The translations under genes and the position numbers were made by a program. This document shows, in pieces, positions 1 to 6,206 of a stretch of DNA of 6,442 bases. Every line of letters starts with the position of its first letter. Within the stretch, counting starts at the first letter, position 1. Source of the DNA: Chloroflexota bacterium (GTDB lineage Bacteria; Chloroflexota; Ktedonobacteria; Ktedonobacterales; Ktedonobacteraceae). The notes under the pieces are model-generated. The model searched no databases. It saw nothing but the letters and a program-made list of their open reading frames with translations, and had not been told where the DNA came from. The DNA lies in NCBI GenBank assembly GCA_902812455.1, contig CADDZH010000170.1, positions 1 through 6,442 on the forward strand, given 5' to 3'.

Positions 1-66
1 GGAGAGCAAGGATCAACCAGAGTGTATGTTTAAATGAATGGAGTTGCCGCATAGAAGCCCTCGATA

Positions 67-1026
67 TCATTGCAAGAGAGGTAGTTCTTCGCCCAGGCCG
101 TGAGCTCGCGCCAGGTTATAGACGTGGGCGGCTGTAGCGATATCCTCTACTGCTATGCCCAGGCCCTTATAGAGCGTAATATCCATGGGCGATTCGCGCT
201 GTGGACCTTGCCCCCCGACCACATCGGCCAGCTCATAGACCCTATTCCAGTCGAACAGGCCCTCCTCAAAAGGAATAATAAAATCGCCTGCTTCGACCCG
301 CGCCTGCTCTATGGAATCGGTCACAATGAGATGGCTGCGCTGCAGCGTGGAGAGATCGAGTTCGCGTTTGGTTGGCCAGTTTGAGCCGATGGCGTTGATA
401 TGGCAACCCGGCCTCAACCACTCGCCGAAGAGAACGGGTTCCGGTGAGGTTGTAGCCGTAATCAAGATATCGGCATATTCTACTGCCTGCCGGGCGCTGG
501 CTACAGGTCTCACTTCTACATTGAGCAAGCGCGACATTTCATCACAAAAGATTTTACAGGATTGAGGCGTGCGGCTATAGACATAGACAGAGGATATAGG
601 ACACACTGCCCGCACGCCCATCAACTGAGTAACGGCCTGATTACCGGCTCCAATGAGACCAACGATTGAGGCATCTGGACGCGCAAGGTAGCGTGTTGCC
701 AGGCCGGTTGTTCCACCGGTGCGCATACGACCAAGCCAGTCAGCTTCAATAATGGAGAGCAGTTGCCCATCTTGCGCGCTAAAGAGCAGGATGATAAAGC
801 GGACGCCTTCACGAAACGCGGTATATGTTTTGTGCCCCAGCACTCCCAGTGTTGGAATAGCCGCAGCCAGCATGTTCAAGACGCCGTTGGCCATGACGAT
901 ACGACTGCGTGGGAGATTGGCCACACTTTTTTCGGCAAGCGCGCTAAAGGCTTGTTCCAGTACTGTGACTGTATCAGGCATCGTCAAAAGCCGCCGGACA
1001 TCGTCCTCGCGTAATACTAACGCCAT
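67..1026 (-). CDS. Ornithine cyclodeaminase / mu-crystallin family protein
   Basis: A complete 319-residue member of the ornithine cyclodeaminase/mu-crystallin superfamily. These NAD(P)-dependent enzymes include ornithine cyclodeaminase, archaeal alanine dehydrogenase, cyclic-imine (pyrroline) reductases and SbnB-type opine dehydrogenases. Seen: substrate-side Lys66 in GHKTYTAF, RMRTGGTTGLATRYLA (100-115) with its conserved Arg, the Rossmann motif GLIGAGNQA (123-131), ITATTSPEPVL (189-199), NAIGSNWP (211-218) and LIVTDS with Asp237, a candidate for the family's catalytic acid. The tail LYKGLGIAVEDIATA (285-299) is typical. The ATG at 1026 has only a weak AGAGA 8 nt upstream, poorer than the other genes of the operon, so it may be translated less or depend on upstream ribosomes. 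The substrate cannot be read from the sequence. It is the last gene visible; 66 nt remain after its TGA. Confidence 0.92.
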   Translation of the reverse strand: MALVLREDDVRRLLTMPDTVTVLEQAFSALAEKSVANLPRSRIVMANGVLNMLAAAIPTLGVLGHKTYTAFREGVRFIILLFSAQDGQLLSIIEADWLGRMRTGGTTGLATRYLARPDASIVGLIGAGNQAVTQLMGVRAVCPISSVYVYSRTPQSCKIFCDEMSRLLNVEVRPVASARQAVEYADILITATTSPEPVLFGEWLRPGCHINAIGSNWPTKRELDLSTLQRSHLIVTDSIEQARVEAGDFIIPFEEGLFDWNRVYELADVVGGQGPQRESPMDITLYKGLGIAVEDIATAAHVYNLARAHGLGEELPLLQ

Positions 1027-1057
1027 CGTTACATTCTCTATAGCATAGTTGATAAGC

Positions 1058-1441
1058 TTAAATCCTGCGACGGATCACGCGCTGGATATAGACAATCGTT
1101 TCCTGCACTTCGTAGTTCTTTGGCACCCTGAGCGTTTTCTCGTTTTGGGGAGAAAGCATATCCTGCACCTTGCTTACGACAGGGAGTGCATTGCTCGCCG
1201 GCTGAAGAGCTCTGGTGGCGCGAGCAACCAGGCTGCGACGCAGCAGCTCAAGACCCACACCCACTGCCAGTGCGCCTACTCCGGCAGCAATGCGGGGCAA
1301 CTGCGGGCTATGTAACACCGCTGGCAGGCGGCTCGAAAACGGAACCAGGCTCCTCGAAGATGATCCTGTCAAGTCTTCACCGCAATAACGGCAATACTGT
1401 TCACCCTCCGGATTTTCTTCGTGACAATAAGGACATACCAT
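1058..1441 (-). CDS. Small zinc-ribbon protein with one probable membrane segment
   Basis: A 127-residue protein of unknown function. The N-terminus carries a CxxC-x10-CxxC zinc ribbon (Cys3, Cys6, Cys17, Cys20; CPYC and CRYC knuckles), as in the many short zinc-ribbon domains of bacterial membrane or regulatory proteins. A Ser/Pro-rich linker (27-48) follows, then a Gly/Ala/Val/Leu stretch at about 50-67 that could be one transmembrane helix. The C-terminal tail is basic and ends RRR. There is no signal peptide, so the ribbon would be cytoplasmic if the segment spans the membrane. The start is well supported: GAGGAGG ends 6 nt before the ATG. It sits between two enzyme genes on the same strand with gaps of 35 and 31 nt, so it is co-transcribed, but nothing here says whether it binds RNA, DNA or a protein partner. 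I do not recognise a named family beyond the zinc ribbon. Confidence 0.8.
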   Translation of the reverse strand: MVCPYCHEENPEGEQYCRYCGEDLTGSSSRSLVPFSSRLPAVLHSPQLPRIAAGVGALAVGVGLELLRRSLVARATRALQPASNALPVVSKVQDMLSPQNEKTLRVPKNYEVQETIVYIQRVIRRRI

Positions 1442-1476
1442 ACACTTCCTCCTCTATGCAAAAACGCGAATATTGC

Positions 1477-2673
1477 TTACTTCCTGCTCTGTAGTATCTC
1501 CGCAATTGCCTCAATGACAATCGTATTTTCCTCAATAGTATTGTAGAAGTATGGGGAGATACGTAACAAGCCGGGTCGCGAGTCAACGATGATGTTACGC
1601 GCAATCAGGGCTTCGACAACCTCTTCGGGGCGTTCCAGCTCTAACATAACGATGGAGCTACGCCGTTCGGGTTCCTGCGGAGCGCGCACCTTCCAGCCAC
1701 GCTCGCGAGCATGGGCAATCAGATCATTGGTCAGGTAGCGAGTGCGCTCGCAAATGCGCTCAACGCTGATCTCAAGCACCATATCCATGCCACCATTGGC
1801 GGCATAAATGGTAGGGACAGAAGGCGTGCCAAGTTCAATCCTGGCAGCATCCGGGCGAAATTCAAACTCTCGCGTCTTAAACTGGAACTGCTCGCGATGG
1901 CCAAACCAGCCTGCAATGGTTGGTTGCAACTGGGGTATCAATCCTTCGCGGATATAGACAAGCGCAAGGCCGGGTCCACCCATGAGCCATTTGAGCGTGC
2001 CGGTGACCAGAAAGTCGATATCCAGGGCATTGACATTGATGGGAATCTGGCCGGTGCCCTGATAATCATCGATCAGCAGATACGCTCCATTTTTATGCGC
2101 GATATCCGCAACGGCGCGCACATCTTGAATATATCCGCTTGTGAAGAAGACACGCGAAGTTGCCACCAGAGCAGTTTTATCATCAACCTTGCTCTCAAAT
2201 AGCTCAGGAGGCGTATAAATACGATCGGGGCTTTCAACAAAGACGCACTCGACTCCCAGGCGCTGTTTTACGAGCCATTGGTAGGCCAGCGTGGGGAAAT
2301 CCATATCGGCCATAACGACTTTATTGCGTCTACTGTAGTCCAGGGCGGTAGCAATAGAGCTGAGCGCGGCGGAAACGCTTGGGGCTATAGCGACCTCGTG
2401 CAGTTGAGCGCCAATGATCGTAGCAAATTTCTGGCGCACTTTAGCGATCTCTCCCATCCAGATCTCGTACCAGGCATGGGCGCCCCATTCATTCCACATT
2501 TCCATAAATTGATTGATGCCCTGCATCGAGCGCGTTGAAAGGGCCCCCAGCGAGCAGCTATTCATGTAGGTTTTGCGCTGCAGTATCGGAAACTCTGCCC
2601 GGTATGCGATCAGGTCAGGATGCTCAATAGCGGCTGGAGCTGAAAATTGCATTCTGAATTCGCTCATTGTCAT
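1477..2673 (-). CDS. Aminotransferase class V-fold PLP enzyme, kynureninase-like
   Basis: A 398-residue class-V (fold-type I) PLP enzyme. Features: YMNSCSLGALS near residues 36-46 (the kynureninase/epimerase N-terminal substrate loop), LIDDYQGTGQIP with the PLP-ring Asp202, the Schiff-base Lys228 in TGTLKWLMGGPG, AGWFGH (254-259), IELGTPSVPTIYAA (279-292), and a C-terminal SRPGLLRISPYFYNT (365-379) like the Arg-containing carboxylate-binding end of kynureninase. It differs from kynureninase in having Leu instead of Tyr just before the PLP lysine, so kynurenine hydrolysis should not be assumed. Isopenicillin N epimerase-like, cysteine-lyase-like or transaminase activity are alternatives. Start: a GTG at 2682 sits 1 nt from the AAGGAG and is too close. 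The ATG at 2673 is 10 nt from it and is preferred; an ATG at 2667 is also possible. It follows the desulfurase gene by 38 nt and precedes the zinc-ribbon gene by 35 nt. Confidence 0.88.
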   Translation of the reverse strand: MTMSEFRMQFSAPAAIEHPDLIAYRAEFPILQRKTYMNSCSLGALSTRSMQGINQFMEMWNEWGAHAWYEIWMGEIAKVRQKFATIIGAQLHEVAIAPSVSAALSSIATALDYSRRNKVVMADMDFPTLAYQWLVKQRLGVECVFVESPDRIYTPPELFESKVDDKTALVATSRVFFTSGYIQDVRAVADIAHKNGAYLLIDDYQGTGQIPINVNALDIDFLVTGTLKWLMGGPGLALVYIREGLIPQLQPTIAGWFGHREQFQFKTREFEFRPDAARIELGTPSVPTIYAANGGMDMVLEISVERICERTRYLTNDLIAHARERGWKVRAPQEPERRSSIVMLELERPEEVVEALIARNIIVDSRPGLLRISPYFYNTIEENTIVIEAIAEILQSRK

Positions 2674-2683
2674 CGCTTCCACG

Positions 2684-2689
2684 CTCCTT
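2684..2689 (-). promoter_or_regulatory. Ribosome binding site deciding the start of the kynureninase-like gene
   Basis: AAGGAG ends 10 nt before the ATG at 2673 but only 1 nt before the upstream GTG at 2682, so the ATG is the better initiator. Confidence 0.6.
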
Positions 2690-2711
2690 CTGGTCTTCCT
2701 GGCTTTCTATT

Positions 2712-3899
2712 TTATGCGATGCCCATATTATAATCCTTTGCCCGCAGGGAATCTACAGTTTTAGCCAGCAACATTGCCGCCTGCTCGATTTCCTCCGTAG
2801 TAGACCAGCGCCCCAGGGTTAAACGCAAAGCTCCCAGCGCGCGTTCGGGTGAAAGTCCCATAGCGAGCAAGACTGCCGATGGCTCAGTATTTCCCTCATG
2901 GCAGGCCGAGCCTGTGGAGCTGGCAATTCCGGGTGTTGCGGCCAGAACCTCTTCACCTATGACACGATCAACACTGATATTGAGCGTATTAGGCAGGCGC
3001 TCTGCTGGATGCCCGTTGAGGTAGACTGAGCCAGGGAGATATTGTTCAAGGCATTGCTGGAGCAGATCGCGTAAGCTGCGCAAACGAGGCTCGCTCTCAG
3101 GCAGTTGTTCGCCCGCCAGCATGCAGGCGGTACTCAGTGCTACCATATATGCCACATTCTCTGTGCCTGCTCGCCGTCCTGCTTCCTGCCCGCCGCCATA
3201 AATGAGCGGCTCAAGCTGTACACCGCTGCGCACATACAACGCGCCGATGCCTTTAGGAGCATAGAGCTTGTGCCCGGCGATGGTCAGCAGATCAACACCC
3301 AGCTCTCGCACATGAACCGGAATCTTGCCTACAGACTGCGAAGCATCGGTATGCACAAGCACGTCGGAACGATGAGCTACCTGCGCGATCTCTTCGAGAG
3401 GCTGGAGCGTGCCCGTCTCGTTATTGGCGTGCATGATCGTGACCAGGATGGTTTGCTCGTCGATGGCCGCTGCGACATCTTGCGGGTTAACACGCCCGTA
3501 CCGGTCTACAGGCAGGTAGGTGACGCGAAAGCCATGCAGTCGTTCCAGCGCGCGACAGGTATTGATGACGGCGGGATGCTCTGTCACCTGGGTGATGATA
3601 TGCTTGCCATAAGCACGCTTCGCCAGGGCAACACCGCGAATAGCCAGGTTATCGCTTTCGGAGCCGCCTCCGGTGAAAATAATCTCGCCCGGCGCGCATC
3701 CCAGCAATTGAGCAACTTGCGAGCGGGCAGTGTCGATGGCCTGGTGGGCTACCTGCCCATAATGATGCGTGCTGGATGGATTGCCAAAATGCGTCGAGAG
3801 GTAAGGCAGCATGGCCTCGACAACCAGCGGGTCAACGGGCGTGGTGGCGTTGTAATCGAGATAGATCGGGCCATGCTGGAGAGCGGGATGCTGGTTCAT
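2712..3899 (-). CDS. Cysteine desulfurase family PLP enzyme (NifS/IscS-like, selenocysteine lyase-type Cys loop)
   Basis: A 395-residue fold-type I PLP enzyme, the usual length for NifS/IscS. Such enzymes take sulfur (or selenium) from cysteine (selenocysteine) as a persulfide and release alanine. Visible motifs: IYLDYNATTPVDP at the N-terminus, FTGGGSESDN (75-84), TEHPAV with His108, MHANNETGTLQP (156-167), TDASQSVGK with Asp185 and Gln188, the PLP lysine Lys211 in AGHKLYAPKG, GGQEAGRRAGTEN (236-248), and the catalytic loop SSTGSACHEG with Cys333. The ACHEG...PS.VLLAMG loop recalls mammalian selenocysteine lyase (GAACHSD...PSPVLL) more than IscS (SGSACTS) or SufS. The ATG at 3899 lies 5 nt after the stop of the ComA-family gene, with AGGGG 8 nt upstream inside that gene's last codons. 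No iscU, sufU, thiI or selD homologue is present, so the sulfur acceptor is unknown. Function as a desulfurase is likely; selenium specificity is only a possibility. Confidence 0.93.
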   Translation of the reverse strand: MNQHPALQHGPIYLDYNATTPVDPLVVEAMLPYLSTHFGNPSSTHHYGQVAHQAIDTARSQVAQLLGCAPGEIIFTGGGSESDNLAIRGVALAKRAYGKHIITQVTEHPAVINTCRALERLHGFRVTYLPVDRYGRVNPQDVAAAIDEQTILVTIMHANNETGTLQPLEEIAQVAHRSDVLVHTDASQSVGKIPVHVRELGVDLLTIAGHKLYAPKGIGALYVRSGVQLEPLIYGGGQEAGRRAGTENVAYMVALSTACMLAGEQLPESEPRLRSLRDLLQQCLEQYLPGSVYLNGHPAERLPNTLNISVDRVIGEEVLAATPGIASSTGSACHEGNTEPSAVLLAMGLSPERALGALRLTLGRWSTTEEIEQAAMLLAKTVDSLRAKDYNMGIA

Positions 3900-3904
3900 C
3901 TTTC

Positions 3905-4732
3905 CTACCCCTTATATGTTACGATTCTTCCCCACACACTCTTCGTTCCCCATATGCCGGCACGCAGGCACTCAAGCTGCACGATCTGGCTGTGGTCTAC
4001 GAACAGGTTTACCTCCGCGCCATAGTTCTTGATATACCAGGCGAACACTTCGGGGTCGGCGGCTTCGAACATCACCTTCTCCAGGCCCAGCTCGTCAATG
4101 ATTTTGGCGACGGCATCGGTGCGCCAGGTCTTCACATTTTCGGTGATGCCTTCGGACTCGATCATAATCATGTAGGCCCCGGCCTCGAGGAAGCGTTTGG
4201 CTTGCCCGATAGCCCAACCCACGTCGCGTGTACCCTCGGCTTCAAGTTCCTCGGCAGAGGTGGCTCCTCCAGCCCCGAATTGGATGCCAACTTCTGGCTT
4301 GGCTTTGAGTCCCGTCTTTTGCACCTTCTCCACTAAACGCAGCCAGTCATCCACGGGAATGGTGATAAAGCCGCTCGAGATTTCGAGGATGTCAAAGCCG
4401 ATTTCGCGGCACTCCTCAATATAGCGATTCACTGCCTCCGGCCCCTGCGTGAGGACGTGCTCGATAAAGCCCCCGGTCGAGACCAGCACATTATAACGAT
4501 GGGCAAGGTCGATGATCTCCTGGACAGCTTTCCTGGGCATCAGCGTGAAGGAGCCTCCTGCGAACTTGATGGAGTCCACGTACTCACCCATCGTTTCCAG
4601 GATATCCTCAAAGTAGCGTTTGCCAAAAGGCGTGTAGTAAGCGGCGCGGATCTCGGTGATACCCCGCGTGCGTGGCTTGCCCTGGCGGGCATTCGTTCGC
4701 AGGTAGGTAAAGCCGCGTTCATTCTCGCTCAT
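3905..4732 (-). CDS. Phosphosulfolactate synthase (ComA) / HSA32-like protein
   Basis: A 275-residue TIM-barrel protein of the ComA family. Archaeal ComA adds sulfite to phosphoenolpyruvate to give phosphosulfolactate, the first step of coenzyme M synthesis; the plant homologue HSA32 is a heat-stress protein. Family blocks in order: YVDSIKFAGGS (51-61), VSTGGF (84-89), GFDILEISSGF (112-122), AKPEVG (144-149), MIMIESEG (188-195), KVMFEAADPE (219-228), VNLFVDHSQI (241-250) and LECLR (253-257). As I recall them, the FEA-D, VNL-VDHSQ and LECLR blocks match plant HSA32 better than archaeal ComA, where the corresponding stretch reads VNLANI. About 40 N-terminal residues precede the barrel. The ATG at 4732 has AGGAG 9 nt upstream, and that AGGAG overlaps the TAG stop of the MmgE/PrpD gene, suggesting translational coupling. 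Family membership is secure; the catalysed reaction is not, since no comB, comC, comD or comE homologue is seen. Confidence 0.9.
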   Translation of the reverse strand: MSENERGFTYLRTNARQGKPRTRGITEIRAAYYTPFGKRYFEDILETMGEYVDSIKFAGGSFTLMPRKAVQEIIDLAHRYNVLVSTGGFIEHVLTQGPEAVNRYIEECREIGFDILEISSGFITIPVDDWLRLVEKVQKTGLKAKPEVGIQFGAGGATSAEELEAEGTRDVGWAIGQAKRFLEAGAYMIMIESEGITENVKTWRTDAVAKIIDELGLEKVMFEAADPEVFAWYIKNYGAEVNLFVDHSQIVQLECLRAGIWGTKSVWGRIVTYKG

Positions 4733-4741
4733 AATATTATG

Positions 4742-4746
4742 CTCCT
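4742..4746 (-). promoter_or_regulatory. Ribosome binding site overlapping the upstream stop codon
   Basis: AGGAG lies 9 nt before the ComA-family ATG and shares its first two bases with the TAG stop of the MmgE/PrpD gene. This arrangement is typical of translational coupling. Confidence 0.75.
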
Positions 4747-6118
4747 ATCGTTCTCCGTTTCGCACATACGTCAAAAGCTCGGTCAATTGCTGCACTTCAA
4801 GCGTCTCCAGGCGTGCCACGGCCTCTATGATGCCCCGGCGCAGCTCTTCATCGGTAAATGGTCTGGCAAGCTGCTCAAATTTCTCAGTGGCTTTTTGCCA
4901 GGACATGGGCTGTGTGTAAAAGCCTTCGTAGTCTTCCTTCTCAATACTGAAGGTACGGCCATTATTGAGAAAGACCTGGATACGGCAGGGCATCGCATCA
5001 GGAAATAAGGCGCTCATCTCATCGCTGGAATGAACTTCTACCTTGTGCAGCAGCGTTTGCACATCACGGCGCTCAATGCGTTTTGGTGTGTATTGCTTTG
5101 GCGTGACCTCGCCATCCAGGAAGGCCACAGCTACCATGTACGGCAGGCTGTGATCGGCCTCTTCTTTGGTCTGCACATGGTATTTGTTGCCTTCCTCGCC
5201 GCCACCAATGATGTTATAGGCCACGTCAAAGATCTCAATCTCGATGCGCTGGATGTCATCCGCCTGCAGATGATGTGCCTCGCGCAGTTCGAGTATACCC
5301 TCTAGCGCAGATTGCGAATGAAACTCGGCGTTGTACTTCTTGATATTCGTGCGCCGGACGATCTCAAGATTTTCTTTCTGCCAGTCGATCTCGAAATGCC
5401 CGGCGATAGCATCCATGAAACCTTTGTTGCCCTCGAAGACCTCCGCCGGTCCGGTAATACCCTGCATAGCAAGAAAGGCGTCCGAAGTAGCGACGAACGC
5501 GGTATGAGGGTAAGCCAGACCTTTCCAGTGCGAGAGGCTTCCTGTGCGCGTGACACGCAGGGCATTGTTGGCCGTACCGCTGATCGCAATGGCATTGGCG
5601 GTTTTCTTCTGGCTGAGACCTAGAGCCTTCGCTACTCCTGCTGCTACTGCATAAGCTCCCTGGGTTGTGTGATCGAAGCCTTTGGCACGCACCGGAGCAA
5701 CGTCAGAGAGCCGGCATTGCACCTGGTAGGCTACGGCGAGGGCAGTGAGGAAATCTTTGCCACTTTTCCCGGCATACTCGCTGGCAGCAAGTACCGGCCC
5801 CAGGTTATCGCTTGGATGGCAGGTCTCATGCTTCGCCAGGTAGGTGTCGTTGAAGTCTAAATAGCGTACAAGGGCGGCATTATAAAAGGCGGCGCGATCT
5901 GGGGCCGTTTTTTCGCCAGCGATCAGTGAAGCAAGATCATTGCCTCCAAACTGCTCGATCTGGGCGGCAAGCATCCTGATAGGTGGCCCTTTCAGAGCGC
6001 CAATGGCACAACCCAGCGCATCCAGCACGTGAAGCTTGAGCGCCTGGCGCGCCTCTTGCGAAAGGTCCTCATACGTGGCACGAACCACAAAGTCAGCAAG
6101 TTGTTCAACCTGAGTCAT
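4745..6118 (-). CDS. MmgE/PrpD family protein (2-methylcitrate dehydratase / cis-aconitate decarboxylase fold)
   Basis: A 457-residue protein, full length for the MmgE/PrpD family, whose members dehydrate 2-methylcitrate, decarboxylate cis-aconitate or epimerise iminodisuccinate in the cytoplasm. The family positions I can place are the HPSDN motif (His101), GFDHTTQG (His150), SHWKGLA (Lys199), KKYNAEFHSQS (Lys260/261) and ADHSLPYMVA (His323, Tyr327). These match the conserved His/Lys/Tyr set of the active site, so it should be catalytic. The ATG at 6118 is chosen because GGAGG lies 9 nt upstream. An in-frame TTG at 6169 would add 17 residues but starts inside an inverted repeat and has no ribosome binding site. 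First gene of the operon, ending 12 nt before the ComA-family gene. No citrate synthase (prpC) or methylisocitrate lyase (prpB) gene is adjacent, so methylcitrate is not supported as the substrate. Family assignment is firm; substrate is unknown. Confidence 0.93.
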   Translation of the reverse strand: MTQVEQLADFVVRATYEDLSQEARQALKLHVLDALGCAIGALKGPPIRMLAAQIEQFGGNDLASLIAGEKTAPDRAAFYNAALVRYLDFNDTYLAKHETCHPSDNLGPVLAASEYAGKSGKDFLTALAVAYQVQCRLSDVAPVRAKGFDHTTQGAYAVAAGVAKALGLSQKKTANAIAISGTANNALRVTRTGSLSHWKGLAYPHTAFVATSDAFLAMQGITGPAEVFEGNKGFMDAIAGHFEIDWQKENLEIVRRTNIKKYNAEFHSQSALEGILELREAHHLQADDIQRIEIEIFDVAYNIIGGGEEGNKYHVQTKEEADHSLPYMVAVAFLDGEVTPKQYTPKRIERRDVQTLLHKVEVHSSDEMSALFPDAMPCRIQVFLNNGRTFSIEKEDYEGFYTQPMSWQKATEKFEQLARPFTDEELRRGIIEAVARLETLEVQQLTELLTYVRNGER

Positions 6119-6126
6119 AAGCGTTT

Positions 6127-6132
6127 CCCTCC
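6127..6132 (-). promoter_or_regulatory. Ribosome binding site that fixes the MmgE/PrpD start
   Basis: GGAGGG on the minus strand ends 8 nt before the ATG at 6118. This favours that start over the in-frame TTG at 6169, which would place this site inside the coding region. Confidence 0.8.
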
Positions 6133-6140
6133 GATGTACA

Positions 6141-6160
6141 TGGCCCCCACAAGGGAGCCA
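6141..6160 (-). promoter_or_regulatory. Candidate mRNA hairpin just upstream of the ribosome binding site
   Basis: On the minus strand the arms TGGCTCCC and GGGGGCCA flank a TTGT loop and form an 8-bp stem with one U-G wobble. On the plus strand that pair is a C-A mismatch, so the structure is better on the mRNA strand. It lies 8 nt before the GGAGGG. Its UCCCU can also pair with AGGGA of the Shine-Dalgarno region, giving a possible alternative fold. No T-run follows, so it is not a terminator. Confidence 0.4.
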
Positions 6161-6162
6161 AC

Positions 6163-6180
6163 GTGCCAATGAATTGGCAC
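6163..6180. repeat. Perfect inverted repeat, candidate operator or leader hairpin
   Basis: GTGCCAATGAATTGGCAC is an 8+2+8 perfect inverted repeat, 45 bp upstream of the chosen ATG at 6118. As DNA it looks like the binding site of a dimeric repressor. As minus-strand RNA it could form a 7-bp stem with a UUCA loop. It ends 2 nt before the next hairpin. Confidence 0.55.
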
Positions 6181-6191
6181 TCTACTGCATG

Positions 6192-6206
6192 TCACATGTC
6201 ATGTGA
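6192..6206. repeat. Perfect inverted repeat, candidate operator
   Basis: TCACATG-T-CATGTGA is a perfect 7+1+7 palindrome. It overlaps two head-to-tail copies of CATGTCA (6188-6194 and 6195-6201). The single-base centre makes a stable RNA hairpin unlikely but suits a dimeric DNA-binding regulator. The cognate regulator is not in the window. Confidence 0.5.

Larger units (their letters stand above)
67..6118 (-). other. Probable six-gene operon
   Basis: Six consecutive minus-strand genes are separated by 12, 5, 38, 35 and 31 nt. The ComA-family and desulfurase genes have ribosome binding sites made partly from, or right beside, the preceding stop codon. No rho-independent terminator (GC hairpin plus T-run) is visible in any gap. 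Co-transcription from a promoter upstream of 6118 is the simplest reading. The minus strand of 2726-2735 contains a TATAAT, but no convincing -35 precedes it, so an internal promoter is not called. The left end is open: no terminator follows the last gene within the window. Confidence 0.75.

Noticed and set aside
1..66. Possible operon terminator or downstream gene after the OCD-family stop
   Set aside because: No hairpin with a T-run and no coding start with a ribosome binding site can be seen in these 66 bases; the window simply ends.
2726..2735. TATAAT on the minus strand as an internal promoter before the kynureninase-like gene
   Set aside because: It lies within the last codons of the desulfurase gene and has no -35-like hexamer at 16-18 nt spacing.
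3105..4025. A 306-codon open frame on the plus strand, antisense to the desulfurase gene
   Set aside because: The opposite strand encodes a protein with complete NifS-family motifs. The plus-strand translation has no recognisable domain and extends into the 3' end of the ComA-family gene, so it is a shadow frame.
6119..6169. A 17-residue N-terminal extension of the MmgE/PrpD protein from a TTG at 6169
   Set aside because: The extension would cover a strong ribosome binding site and a hairpin, starts in an inverted repeat, and is not needed for family length.
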